A DNA stretch of 44,911 nucleotides, taken from JTS-AC122 sp050246015 (GTDB lineage Bacteria; Planctomycetota; Phycisphaerae; Phycisphaerales; UBA1924). The DNA is taken from the NCBI GenBank assembly GCA_050246015.1, contig JBFWWU010000027.1, forward strand, positions 1 to 44,911, in the 5' to 3' direction. The position numbers were made by a program, and so were the translations under genes. How positions within the stretch are numbered: position 1 is the stretch's first letter; every line of letters begins with the position of its first letter. The notes under the pieces are model-generated. The model was not told where the DNA came from and did not search any database. It saw only the letters and a list, made by a program, of their open reading frames with translations. Shown piece after piece: positions 33,827 to 40,771 of the stretch.

Positions 33827-35527
33827 ATGACGATCGCGTCCGACCATACGATCCCCGCCATGTCATCCGAACCAACATCACCGAACGCTTCATCGCCGGA
33901 GACACCGGCCGCGCCGCTTCACGAACTGGAACGGCAGCGTCGCGCGAACCGAGAGGCAGCGGCCGCGCTGGGGCTGAACCCGTACGGGCTGCGGACTGAT
34001 GGGCTCAGCCCGTTGGCGGAAGCGCGGGCGGCGTACGACGCCGAGGCTGATGCAGCGCACCAGTCGGCGGGGAAGTCGCCGCCGGCGGGGTACCTCGACC
34101 GGCGACCGGTGGCCCGCGTGGCGGGGCGGATCATGCTTCTGCGCGACAACGGGAAGTTGATCTGGCTGACGCTGCGCGATCACACGGGCGACCTTCAGGT
34201 TGCCGTCAGTCAGAAGGACTGCGTGCGCGACACATCGCGGGCGCAGAGCGGCGGGTTCGAGTTCGCCAAGACGCTTGACCTGGGCGATATCGTGATCGCC
34301 GGCGGGCCGATCATGAGGACCAAGACTGGGGAAGTGACGATCTGGGCGTCGTCGCTGGAACCGGCGAGCAAGGCGCTGATGCCCCCGCCGGAGAAGCACG
34401 CTGGGCTCGCGGATGTCGAGATCCGCTACCGGCGGCGGTACGTGGATCTGTGGGCGAATCCGGAGACGATGCGAGTGATGTCGCTCCGCAGCCGGATCGT
34501 CTCGCGGGTGCGACAGTTCATGGCGCAGCGGGGGTACCTGGAAGTCGAGACGCCGATGCTGCAGCAACTGGCTGGGGGCGCGGCGGCGCGACCGTTCGTG
34601 ACGCACATGAACGCGCTGGACATGCCGCTGTTCATGCGGATCGCGCCGGAACTGTACCTCAAGCGGCTGCTGGTCGGGGGGATGCCGCGCGTCTTCGAGA
34701 TCAACCGCAACTTCCGCAATGAAGGGCTCGACAAGCAGCACAACCCCGAGTTCACGATGCTGGAGGCGTACCACGCGTTCGGGGACATGGAGACGGTGAT
34801 GGAACTCACCGAGAGCCTGATCCGCGAGGTGGCTCGGCTCTCACGAGCGGAGACATCCGAGGAGGAAAGGACGCCGCCAGGGGGAGCGGTGCTACCCGAG
34901 ACGGGGCCTGACGTGGTCCTTCCTTTCGGCGACCTGCGCATCAACTTCTCGAAGCCGTTCGCCCGCGTGACGTATGCGTCACTGTTCGAGAAGGCCTGCG
35001 GGTTTTCGATGTCTGATGCGCCGCGGGCGCGGGCGGAACTCAAGCGCCGTCATCCGAAGATCGCGGCACAGGTCGATCAGATGGACGAGGCGCTGGTGGT
35101 GAACGAACTGTTTGAAGACAAGCAGCACGGCGGGGAAGCCCAACTCGATCCGGCGGTGCCGACGTTTGTTACACATTACCCCGCGGCGATCTCGCCGCTG
35201 GTGCGTCCTAACCGCGAGAACCACAGGATCGCCGACCGGGCCGACCTGTTCATCGCGGGGATGGAGATCGCGCCGCACTACACGGAGTTGAATGACCCGG
35301 ACGTTCAGGAATCGAAGTTCCGCGAGCAACTCAAGGGGCTGGACGCGGACAAGTCGGCGGAGGAAGCGACCTATCGGACATTCGATCAGGACTTCATCGA
35401 CGCGCTGAAGGTGGGGATGCCCCCTGCCGGCGGGATGGGCCTGGGGATCGACCGGCTGGTGATGATCCTGACGAACCAGCGAACGATCCGCGATGTGCTG
35501 CTGTTCCCGCTGATGAGGCCGGTGTAG
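33827..35527 (+). CDS. lysS: Lysyl-tRNA synthetase, class II
   Basis: 566 residues including a 40-residue Ser/Pro-rich leader. The OB-fold anticodon domain (VARVAGRIMLLRDNGKLIWL) is at about 98-190. The class II catalytic core shows motif 2 FEINRNFRNEGLDKQHNPEF and motif 3 GMGLGIDRLVMILT. Conserved lysine-pocket pieces include EFTMLEAYHAF and PHYTELNDP. Start: ATG 33827 has GAGG 11 bases upstream; ATG 33860 is an alternative without a visible site. The enzyme charges tRNA-Lys; a tRNA-Lys(CTT) gene lies 4.7 kb downstream. There is a 15-residue insert (AETSEEERTPPGGAV) within the core. Confidence 0.95.
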   Translation: MTIASDHTIPAMSSEPTSPNASSPETPAAPLHELERQRRANREAAAALGLNPYGLRTDGLSPLAEARAAYDAEADAAHQSAGKSPPAGYLDRRPVARVAGRIMLLRDNGKLIWLTLRDHTGDLQVAVSQKDCVRDTSRAQSGGFEFAKTLDLGDIVIAGGPIMRTKTGEVTIWASSLEPASKALMPPPEKHAGLADVEIRYRRRYVDLWANPETMRVMSLRSRIVSRVRQFMAQRGYLEVETPMLQQLAGGAAARPFVTHMNALDMPLFMRIAPELYLKRLLVGGMPRVFEINRNFRNEGLDKQHNPEFTMLEAYHAFGDMETVMELTESLIREVARLSRAETSEEERTPPGGAVLPETGPDVVLPFGDLRINFSKPFARVTYASLFEKACGFSMSDAPRARAELKRRHPKIAAQVDQMDEALVVNELFEDKQHGGEAQLDPAVPTFVTHYPAAISPLVRPNRENHRIADRADLFIAGMEIAPHYTELNDPDVQESKFREQLKGLDADKSAEEATYRTFDQDFIDALKVGMPPAGGMGLGIDRLVMILTNQRTIRDVLLFPLMRPV

Positions 35528-35730
35528 AACGAGCGGCGTCATGCGCGACCGCGCTGACGCAGTTTTCCGGGCCACTGGCGCGGCCGCGATCCGAGTTGTT
35601 GCTCGTCCTTGTCCCCATCTTGCGCCGGGTGTGACCATGTGTCTTTCTGAGCCGGACGCGCAAGCGGTCGGTGGGGGCGCCCGGCGGCCCGGGACGTTCC
35701 AATGATGGCGTGGGCCTTGAGACCACGCAC

Positions 35731-35770
35731 GCCCCCCCCACCCCCCCACCCCCCCCCGCCCCCCCCGCCG
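35731..35770 (+). repeat. Long C-tract after lysS
   Basis: Runs of 7-9 C separated by single A or G over 40 bases, in the 482-base gap 35528-36009. There is no supported gene in that gap; it holds this tract plus the promoter/RNA/terminator unit at 35829-35946. Two small frames overlap the unit and look spurious. Confidence 0.8.
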
Positions 35771-35828
35771 GCTCGCGCCGGGCGGCTCAGATGAACATTG
35801 CGAGGTCACACCCCCTATTGGGCCGGAC

Positions 35829-35857
35829 TTGCCCCTTCAGCCGCGGCGTGGTATTAT
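35829..35857 (+). promoter_or_regulatory. Sigma70-type promoter for a short transcript
   Basis: TTGCCC (35829-35834), a 17-base spacer, and TATTAT (35852-35857): five of six -10 bases match and the spacing is ideal. Transcription would start near 35864 and run into the terminator at 35913-35946, with no protein gene between. Confidence 0.65.
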
Positions 35858-35861
35858 TGAT

Positions 35862-35946
35862 CTGCGAGTTTCCTTCAGAATGGAGAGAGGGAAAACTCAG
35901 CAACGACAGCGGGCCCGCCTGAGTGTTCAGGCGGGCTCGTCTTTTT
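35862..35946 (+). ncRNA. Candidate ~85-nt small RNA
   Basis: This lies between a near-consensus promoter and a strong terminator. The predicted RNA has a 5' hairpin (GAGTTTCC at 35866-35873 with GGAAAACTC at 35890-35898, one bulge), a single-stranded AG-rich linker (CAGCAACGACAGC) and the terminator hairpin. The next gene downstream is on the opposite strand, so the unit is not a leader. No known family is recognised. It could regulate mRNAs by base pairing; this is inference. Confidence 0.5.
35913..35946 (+). terminator. Strong intrinsic terminator
   Basis: Perfect 10-bp stem GCCCGCCTGA / TCAGGCGGGC with loop GTGT, then TCGTC and a T5 run. It ends the small RNA candidate and may also catch read-through from lysS. 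The minus strand has no T-run, so it acts in the + direction. Confidence 0.9.
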
Positions 35947-36009
35947 GTGTCCCCTCTGAGGGGGCGTGCCACGCGATGCAGACCGATCGCGGCCGGGGAG
36001 AACGGAATC

Positions 36010-36906
36010 TCACGGATCGGCAGCGGTGGACCGGGACTCGATCTGGCGCAGGATGTCCACGACACCCTCGGCCTCGGCGAACGGGGAGACGTAGTCGGCG
36101 AGGCGTTTGATCTGATCGTGTGCATTGGCGGGACAGGCGAAGAAGGCGCAGCGTTCGCGGATTGGCAGGTCGCTGGTGGTATCGCCGATCCCCGCGAGCC
36201 GCGAGTGAGAGAACCGCGAGGCGGCCGAGTCCGGCGGGCGCGAACCGGAATCGTCGCTGCTTGGTAAGGGCGGCTCGTGCAGGCGGAGCATCGCGAGCAT
36301 GCGGTCAAGGCCGGTGCCCTTCGAGACGTGTCTGAGGTCGAGATTGATGTAGAGCCAGGTGGCGGAGACGCGGATGGGCCAGCCGGCGGATGCCACGTGC
36401 CGCTCGATGGTGGGCATGAGCGACTTGAGGTACGCGGTGTCGGGGTGATAGAGCGAGACGGAGGCGAACTTGCCGGGTTGCTGCGTGACGCCGACGGCGT
36501 GTCCTCGATCGTGCCGGGGCGAGCCGAACTCGCGACGCACCCAGTCGGAGAGGTCGCGGACGGCGCGAAGATCCTCCGGCGTGACCGCGGGGTCCAGGTC
36601 GTAGCGGTTGTCCCGCAGGCGGTAGACCCAGGCGCCGTTCTCGCAGACGCAGGGCACGTCGCGGATGTCGAGGAGTTTGCACATCGCTTCGGCGAAGGGC
36701 TGAGGCCTGCCGGAACAGAGCGTGAGCGGCGGGGGCGCGTCGTGGGCCGGGGACGCGGCGCGGGTGTTGTAGTCGCGGACGCGGGCGATGAAGGCGAGAT
36801 CGATGGGGACGTTGTCTTCGGGCGAGAGGCAGCCATCGATGTCGGAGATGATCAGGTCAAAGGAGCCGGAGCGCGGCGTGGTGCGCGTGGAGGACAAGCG
36901 GTGCAT
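36010..36906 (-). CDS. HAD-superfamily phosphatase (Cof/sucrose-phosphatase-like)
   Basis: 298 residues from the ATG at 36906. HAD motif I is DLIISDIDGCL (D22-I-D24), motif II TLCSGRP, the motif III lysine KGTGLDRML, and motif IV GIGDTTSDLP. The large cap between motifs II and III places it with Cof-type phosphatases that act on sugar phosphates or mannosyl-3-phosphoglycerate; the substrate is unknown. A 20-residue Ser/Asp/Pro-rich insert (SSDDSGSRPPDSAAS) lies before motif IV. The frame stays open 91 codons upstream without coding character. No clear ribosome site is seen. Confidence 0.85.
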   Translation of the reverse strand: MHRLSSTRTTPRSGSFDLIISDIDGCLSPEDNVPIDLAFIARVRDYNTRAASPAHDAPPPLTLCSGRPQPFAEAMCKLLDIRDVPCVCENGAWVYRLRDNRYDLDPAVTPEDLRAVRDLSDWVRREFGSPRHDRGHAVGVTQQPGKFASVSLYHPDTAYLKSLMPTIERHVASAGWPIRVSATWLYINLDLRHVSKGTGLDRMLAMLRLHEPPLPSSDDSGSRPPDSAASRFSHSRLAGIGDTTSDLPIRERCAFFACPANAHDQIKRLADYVSPFAEAEGVVDILRQIESRSTAADP

Positions 36907-37063
36907 GCGGAAGGAGTGTAAGCGGGAGGAGTGGGCGCGTGGTCGGGGTGTGGCGACACGTAGAAGTTGGCCGAACTCGACACCCGTACCCCATGCGCCC
37001 GAGAGCATGGACGGGGCGTGCCCGTTCAATCGTGCATCGGGATCGGCGCGGAGGTCCGGCACT

Positions 37064-37267
37064 TCAGTTGCCCCCCGCGTTGACCATCGCCCCGGCGATG
37101 AACCGTTCCACGTCCGCGCGGCGGTATCGCACCGACCGCCCGAGCCGCACGAAGGGGAGTGCGCCGAACCCACCGGCACGGCGGGACCGGGCGTTCACCT
37201 CCTGGAGCGCTGCGCCGACGGCGGAGCGCCCGGCCTGGAGGAGGTGTGGGAGGCGGCGGAGGATCAC
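37064..37267 (-). CDS. Excisionase-like helix-turn-helix fragment
   Basis: 67 residues from a GTG. The C-terminal half, LPFVRLGRSVRYRRADVERFIAG, is the second half of a MerR/Xis-type (HTH_17, AlpA-like) domain, in which .V.YrrsDve.fi is the wing and last helix. The first helix (normally l.t..eaA..lgvs...l) is not recognisable upstream, so the gene may be truncated or the start lost. Such proteins direct excision of integrated elements or activate their genes, fitting an accessory island here. The 157-base gap to the HAD gene holds nothing I can support. Confidence 0.45.
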   Translation of the reverse strand: MILRRLPHLLQAGRSAVGAALQEVNARSRRAGGFGALPFVRLGRSVRYRRADVERFIAGAMVNAGGN

Positions 37268-37342
37268 CCCGGTTCCGATCGACGAACGGTTCTCGACTAC
37301 TTCAGCCGGGAATCGGTGTGGAATCGTCCGTAGGGGTGACGA

Positions 37343-37624
37343 TCACGACTTTGAGAACGTCATCCGATCCATGAGCAAGCCGTCCACGTCTTCAAGGTCC
37401 AGCATGTACTTGGGCGGGCGAGGCGCGCCGTTCGAGTTCCGGCCTTGCTTCATTTGACTGAGCCTTGTGACGGCCACCTTGTCCAAACGAAGGAACAGAA
37501 TCTCGGCGAGGTCAGCGCGCGTCTTTCGGTATCGAGATACTTCGGTGCGGGTCCGGCGTTCCTTCTCGTATGCCGAGTGTCCGCCTTTGAGTTCACTATG
37601 CCAAGTCTGGAACGTGCGGTTCAC
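37343..37624 (-). CDS. Small hypothetical protein in accessory region
   Basis: 93 residues from a GTG (MNRTFQTWHSELKGG). Basic in the middle (EKERRTRTEVSRYRKTRADL) and ending in YMLDLEDVDGLLMDRM. No family is recognised. No ribosome site is visible. It may be a remnant; the assignment rests on reasonable amino acid composition only. Confidence 0.35.
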   Translation of the reverse strand: MNRTFQTWHSELKGGHSAYEKERRTRTEVSRYRKTRADLAEILFLRLDKVAVTRLSQMKQGRNSNGAPRPPKYMLDLEDVDGLLMDRMTFSKS

Positions 37625-37659
37625 ATCGTTGTATTCAACGTCGCAGAGCGCGCATTATG

Positions 37660-37792
37660 CCCCCCCCCCCCGGAGAGGCCACGGGATGTAGCCACGGGTG
37701 GAGCAGAGCCCGCGGCGTAGCGGGCACAACGCAACCCGTGGAGAGGGTCGCGTCGTCTCGATCCTGCCCCGGAGGGGCAGAGGAGTTACGCC
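37660..37792. repeat. REP-like palindromic element, left side of transposase
   Basis: It begins with a C12 run (37660-37671), then GTAGCCACGGGTGGAGC, a GCCCGCGGCGTAGCGGGC hairpin and AACCCGTGGAGAG (37688-37745), then TGCCCCGGAGGGGCA (37765-37779). ACGGGT...ACCCGT arms flank the inner hairpin. The core matches, in inverted orientation, the element at 38309-38363 on the other side of the transposase remnant. Confidence 0.7.
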
Positions 37793-37805
37793 GTTACAAG
37801 GTCCA

Positions 37806-38257
37806 TCAGTCAAACACGTACTGCTCGTCGAACTCGACGCCGTGGACGCGGAGTATCCGCAACGACTCCGACTTGAAGTCCTCCTTCTTGTGATGCTCTG
37901 CCTGCCCCGCGATGTGCTTCTTCACGGCTTCTTCCTGCGACTTGCTGACGGAGAAGACGCTGTACCCCTCTTGCCAGGCGAACGCGGCGAGGTTTGGAGA
38001 CGTCTCGTGGACACACTTTGACGACCGGGACTTCACCGTGCGCATCAAGTCCGACACCAAGCCATCGGGCCGCCACCGGAGATACATGTGGAGGTGGTCC
38101 TCCACGCCGACGATGTCGTAGAGCACGCCCAGTTCCGCCCGCACGATACCGCTGCCATACGGATACAGACGCTCGGCGCCTTCGGGAGTGATCCACGGGC
38201 GCGGCCCTTGGTCAAAAAGACGACATGGAGCAGGAGTTGGGAGGAGGTGCCGGGCAT
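37806..38257 (-). pseudogene. IS200/REP-associated tyrosine transposase, frameshifted
   Basis: The N-terminal MPGTSSQLLLHVVFLTKGR (start at 38257) and the remainder RPWITPEGAERLYPYGSGIV through to the end near 37806 lie in two different frames. Together they give the full-length (about 150-residue) Y1 transposase: HUH pair VEDHLHMYLRW, SSKCVHET.PNLAAFAWQEGY, then SVSKSQEEAV (family: the Tyr-bearing helix region FSVSKSQ...V..YI). Expected VF.TK.RRPWITP is broken at TTTTTGACCAAGGGCCGCG. A -1 slip on the T-run could rejoin the frames, but IS200-type elements do not normally use frameshifting, so decay or a sequencing error is likelier. It is flanked by related palindromes. Confidence 0.75.
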
Positions 38258-38268
38258 CGGGAATCCTT

Positions 38269-38384
38269 CGCCCCTCCGGGGCGACAAGAAAGGGAGAGGA
38301 GGAGACGCTATCCACGGGTTCCGCGAGGCCTAAAGCGGCCTCGCTCCACCCGTGGCTATATCCCGACGCCCCGTTGGGGCGTTC
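38269..38384. repeat. REP-like palindromic element, right side of transposase
   Basis: Three hairpins. CGCCCC-TCC-GGGGCG (38269-38283). The nested CCACGGGT (38312-38319) ... CGAGGCC/GGCCTCG (38324-38343) ... ACCCGTGG (38348-38355). ACGCCCC-GTT-GGGGCGT (38366-38382). The middle one is the inverted counterpart of the left element: TATCCACGGGTT and CCACCCGTGGCTATATCCCG versus CGGGATGTAGCCACGGGTGG. The 38269 hairpin lies just upstream of the transposase start. Confidence 0.75.
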
Positions 38385-38392
38385 AGAGCGGA

Positions 38393-39292
38393 TCACGCGA
38401 CCAAAGTCCACGCGCCGTTGATGAGCGCGATGGTGCCGCGTTTCTTCAACTGCTGCTGCGCCGTCCGCGCGGCATGTTTCCACTTCTTGCCGAACCGCTT
38501 GCCGTCGATCACCCGGTCCACGGTGTCGTCGCAGAGGTCGGGGTGCATCTGCTGGATCATCGGGTGCATGGCCTCTGTTGACAGCGGGCCGTGGCGGCGC
38601 AGAATAAACTCGATTGTCTTGGCGAAGACCGTGTGGACGGGACCTTCGGCGAGTCGTGCCCGTACAAGCGTGTCCGATGCGGACTTCAGCACGGCCCGCA
38701 GGCGACGAGTCGATTCCCGGGAGGCTGAAGCGGTCTGTGCTTTGTACGCGGCGCGTGCGTCAACAGCCAGGTTGCACATCTCGTTGAGCGTGGCGTCGTT
38801 CACGTCGGCCCCGAGCCCCGCGTAGGCGGTTACTTCGTCGTCGATCTGCGCCGCGGCAACCGGATCGTCCACAAGCAGCCCGCACTCATGGTTGCACACG
38901 AGCCCACCGTAAGTCAGATTCCCAGAGGTCACGATCGCGCGAGCGCCATCCGCCGTGTAGACCTTTGCGTGCAGGCGGGGCAGATGAACGGATCGAGACG
39001 CCGGAAAAAGCGCACGAAGCACCGCAACGGACGCGGGATCGGTTGCGCCGGCACAGATGGCGAGCGGCGACAAATCTGTCAGCACGAGTACGCTCAGTTC
39101 ACCCCCATTGGTCTTGTCCCGGACCTTGCGGACGATTTTGGTTCCGTGCTCGGTGATGTACGGAGCGCACAATGTGAGCCGCTGTGAGGCTGACGCGAGC
39201 ACATCTTCGAACGTCCGTTGCCAGGCGCCCACAAGCACCGTGGTTCGAGGCGTAGGGCTCACCTGAGAGAGTGCGTAGAGTGCGTTGAGCAT
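38393..39292 (-). CDS. Phospholipase D-like (PLD) nuclease-family protein with C-terminal winged helix
   Basis: 299 residues from the ATG at 39292; a TTG immediately after the preceding stop (39304) is an alternative start. One HKD-type motif is present: RLHAKVYTADGARAIVTSGNLT (His108-x-Lys110, then SGN 123-125). The N-terminal APYITEHGTKIV matches the paired strand of PLD domains. A single motif implies a homodimeric active site, as in the BfiI/Nuc-type nucleases. The last 75 residues resemble a winged helix (LKKRGTIALINGAWTLV) and may bind DNA. It is the last gene of an operon with an unknown 65-residue protein, a methyltransferase remnant and a cold-shock protein, suggesting a restriction or defence role. 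Not proven. Confidence 0.75.
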   Translation of the reverse strand: MLNALYALSQVSPTPRTTVLVGAWQRTFEDVLASASQRLTLCAPYITEHGTKIVRKVRDKTNGGELSVLVLTDLSPLAICAGATDPASVAVLRALFPASRSVHLPRLHAKVYTADGARAIVTSGNLTYGGLVCNHECGLLVDDPVAAAQIDDEVTAYAGLGADVNDATLNEMCNLAVDARAAYKAQTASASRESTRRLRAVLKSASDTLVRARLAEGPVHTVFAKTIEFILRRHGPLSTEAMHPMIQQMHPDLCDDTVDRVIDGKRFGKKWKHAARTAQQQLKKRGTIALINGAWTLVA

Positions 39293-39304
39293 CGTGTAAG
39301 TCAA

Positions 39305-39502
39305 CTACAGGTAATGCGCGCTATGAAGGACGGCCATCTCGCTGGCTTCGCGTTCAACGATCCAGTCGGGTATGGCATTGACGATCTCAAGCGTGCGTGC
39401 AGAGACGTCATCCACAACGAGTTGGAGCCCACGCACCGTATCTTCGATCGAGTACGTCAGGGTGTACCGCTCGCCACCCCATTGAAAGGGGTGTTCATAC
39501 AT
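39305..39502 (-). CDS. Small conserved-looking protein of unknown function
   Basis: 65 residues. The ATG at 39502 has a perfect GGGAGGG 6 bases upstream and overlaps the end of the methyltransferase frame by 8 bases; its stop abuts the PLD gene. The sequence (MYEHPFQWGGERYTLTYSIE...) alternates strand-like and helical stretches and ends with a helix. Family not recognised. Its tight packing between methyltransferase and nuclease argues that it is a real member of the operon. Confidence 0.55.
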   Translation of the reverse strand: MYEHPFQWGGERYTLTYSIEDTVRGLQLVVDDVSARTLEIVNAIPDWIVEREASEMAVLHSAHYL

Positions 39503-39830
39503 GCACATCCCTCCCGTGTTGGTGCTCGCTTCTCGTGAGCGACTTAGAAAAATCCTTCGTCCCGTCACCGATCACGACGGCGCACACGCCCCCGTCCGTC
39601 ATCGCGCGGAACAACTCAGAACCGAGCGTCTTGTAGTCAAGGCTCCAGTTCTTCCCGTAGTCTCGGATTCCGTCGTAGGGGGGACTGAAGACGGTGAGGT
39701 CCACATGACCGACCGGCAACTCCGCGAGCGCCTTGAGCGCGTCAGCATGGAGAATGACGTTGCGGGGACCGGGGACAGTTTCGACCTCCACCGGGGCGGC
39801 GGGTTCCGAGTTGCTCTTTGTCGCGGGCAT
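39495..39830 (-). CDS. Truncated N6-adenine/N4-cytosine DNA methyltransferase
   Basis: 111 residues. ILHADALKALAELPVGHVDL and FSPPYDGIRDYG give the N-terminal part of a beta-class amino-methyltransferase with catalytic motif IV SPPY (residues 49-52), then GGVCAVVIGDGTKDFSKSLT. Full-length relatives continue for about 150-250 residues and carry the S-adenosylmethionine motif FxGxG. Here the reading frame ends after 12 unrelated residues, so the binding motif and target domain are missing and the protein should be inactive alone. It starts 3 bases after the cold-shock gene stop and overlaps the next gene start, so transcription and translation remain coupled. Confidence 0.7.
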   Translation of the reverse strand: MPATKSNSEPAAPVEVETVPGPRNVILHADALKALAELPVGHVDLTVFSPPYDGIRDYGKNWSLDYKTLGSELFRAMTDGGVCAVVIGDGTKDFSKSLTRSEHQHGRDVHV

Positions 39831-39833
39831 GGA

Positions 39834-40037
39834 TCACAACACCTCAATGTCTTTCGCCTTGGGGCCGCGATACCCGCGACCGATCACAAACCGTATGCGT
39901 TGGTCCACGGCCAAACCCTTCTCGCCCTTCATCTTCAGGTAGTCCCGGTGAAGGAAGATGTCCTTTGCGCCGTCGTCTGGCCGAACCAATCCGGTACCCG
40001 TCTTCTCGTTGTACTTGACGACCGTGCCCTCTGGCAT
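39834..40037 (-). CDS. Cold-shock-domain (CspA-like) protein
   Basis: 67 residues from the ATG at 40037, with AGGGGAGC upstream. The OB-fold reads PEGTVVKYNEKTGTGLVRPDDG (normally mkGtVKwFn..KGfGFI.pddG), then DIFLHRDYL and VIGRGYRGPKAKDIEVL. The RNP1 region is altered: TGTGLV replaces KGFGFI, losing the aromatic residues used for single-strand stacking, so nucleic-acid binding may be weak or redirected. It is the first gene of the methyltransferase/PLD operon. Confidence 0.85.
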   Translation of the reverse strand: MPEGTVVKYNEKTGTGLVRPDDGAKDIFLHRDYLKMKGEKGLAVDQRIRFVIGRGYRGPKAKDIEVL

Positions 40038-40124
40038 GAACCGCTCCCCTGGGACTCTCGACGTACAGAGGGAGAGAATACCGGAAGACGCCGAATCGCG
40101 GCGGTTTCACCAACTCTGCGCTTG

Positions 40125-40175
40125 GTTGCTGAACCCGTGCTGAACCGGCGTTATCGGGGGCGGGCGTGCTGAACC
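40125..40175. promoter_or_regulatory. Three 11-bp direct repeats upstream of the cold-shock/PLD operon
   Basis: GTTGCTGAACC (40125-40135), CGTGCTGAACC (40136-40146) and CGTGCTGAACC (40165-40175). Two are adjacent, which is one helical turn, and the third follows 18 bases later. They lie 90-140 bases upstream of the operon start (40037), where a regulator would bind. Read on the minus strand they are GGTTCAGCACG. Confidence 0.55.
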
Positions 40176-40185
40176 GCAAAAATGA

Positions 40186-40212
40186 AAAAAGGGCCTGAAA
40201 TAGGCCCTTTTT
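40186..40212 (-). terminator. Intrinsic terminator of tRNA-Lys, bidirectional
   Basis: Stem AAAAAGGGCCT / AGGCCCTTTTT with loop GAAAT, 4 bases beyond the tRNA 3' end. The minus strand reads into a T6 run. Being symmetrical, it may work both ways and insulates the tRNA from the neighbouring operon. Confidence 0.88.
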
Positions 40213-40215
40213 CAA

Positions 40216-40288
<73 letters not shown>

Positions 40289-40370
40289 GTCGCGGCGGGG
40301 CCGATGGGCGTGCCGCGGTTGGGATTTCGTCAAACTCTAGCGCGCTGGTTCGGAGGTTCAAGTATGCGAG

Positions 40371-40510
40371 GTGATCGGTGGTGACCGGGTTTGAAATTCA
40401 GTTCGAGTCCAATCCGGGTGATGGGTGGTAACCGGCTTTGAAATTCAGGTTGAGTCAATACCGGGTGATGGGTGTGACTGAGTTTGAAGATGCAGCCGCG
40501 TCATTACCGG
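40371..40510 (+). repeat. Three tandem ~47-bp repeats
   Basis: Copies at 40371-40417, 40418-40464 and 40465-40510 (47, 47 and 46 bases). The shared frame is GTGATGGGTGGT.ACCGG.TTTGAAATTCAG.T.GAGTC.A.TCCGG; the third copy is the most diverged. They occupy the gap between tRNA-Lys and the zinc-ribbon membrane gene (40289-40771), where no gene is supported. Confidence 0.85.
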
Positions 40511-40771
40511 TGGATGCGCCGGGAGGGCTGATTCACGTGTTCCACCGCGGCCTGTCCGTCATCGTCAGGTGTGTGGCGAGAGATACTTGGCCGGACGTGG
40601 CGATTGGAAGTCTGTCTGAGCCGCGAGCGCGAGCGAGTGGCGGAGTTGGCTGGGTCCCGCGCGACTGCGTGACCAACGGTGCATCGCTTGCGCGATGGCG
40701 CTGAGATGCTGCGTGGGTGCGGGTGGTGGCGCGATTGCAATCAGATTCGAGTCTTCCGGTACCATGTCTTG

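Noticed and set aside
35829..36110. 93-codon frame across the small RNA unit
   Set aside because: It reads through a perfect terminator and into the antisense of the HAD gene.
37656..37680. Possible attachment-site copy of the tRNA-Lys 3' end
   Set aside because: Only ATGCCCCCC matches, and that is explained by a C-run; too short to call an att site.
37806..38257. Programmed -1 frameshift in the IS200-like transposase
   Set aside because: The T5 stretch would allow it, but this transposase class is not known to need frameshifting and no stimulatory structure is evident; decay or error is simpler.
40438..40704. 88-codon frame through the 47-bp repeats
   Set aside because: It starts inside a tandem repeat, has no ribosome site and no recognisable protein features.
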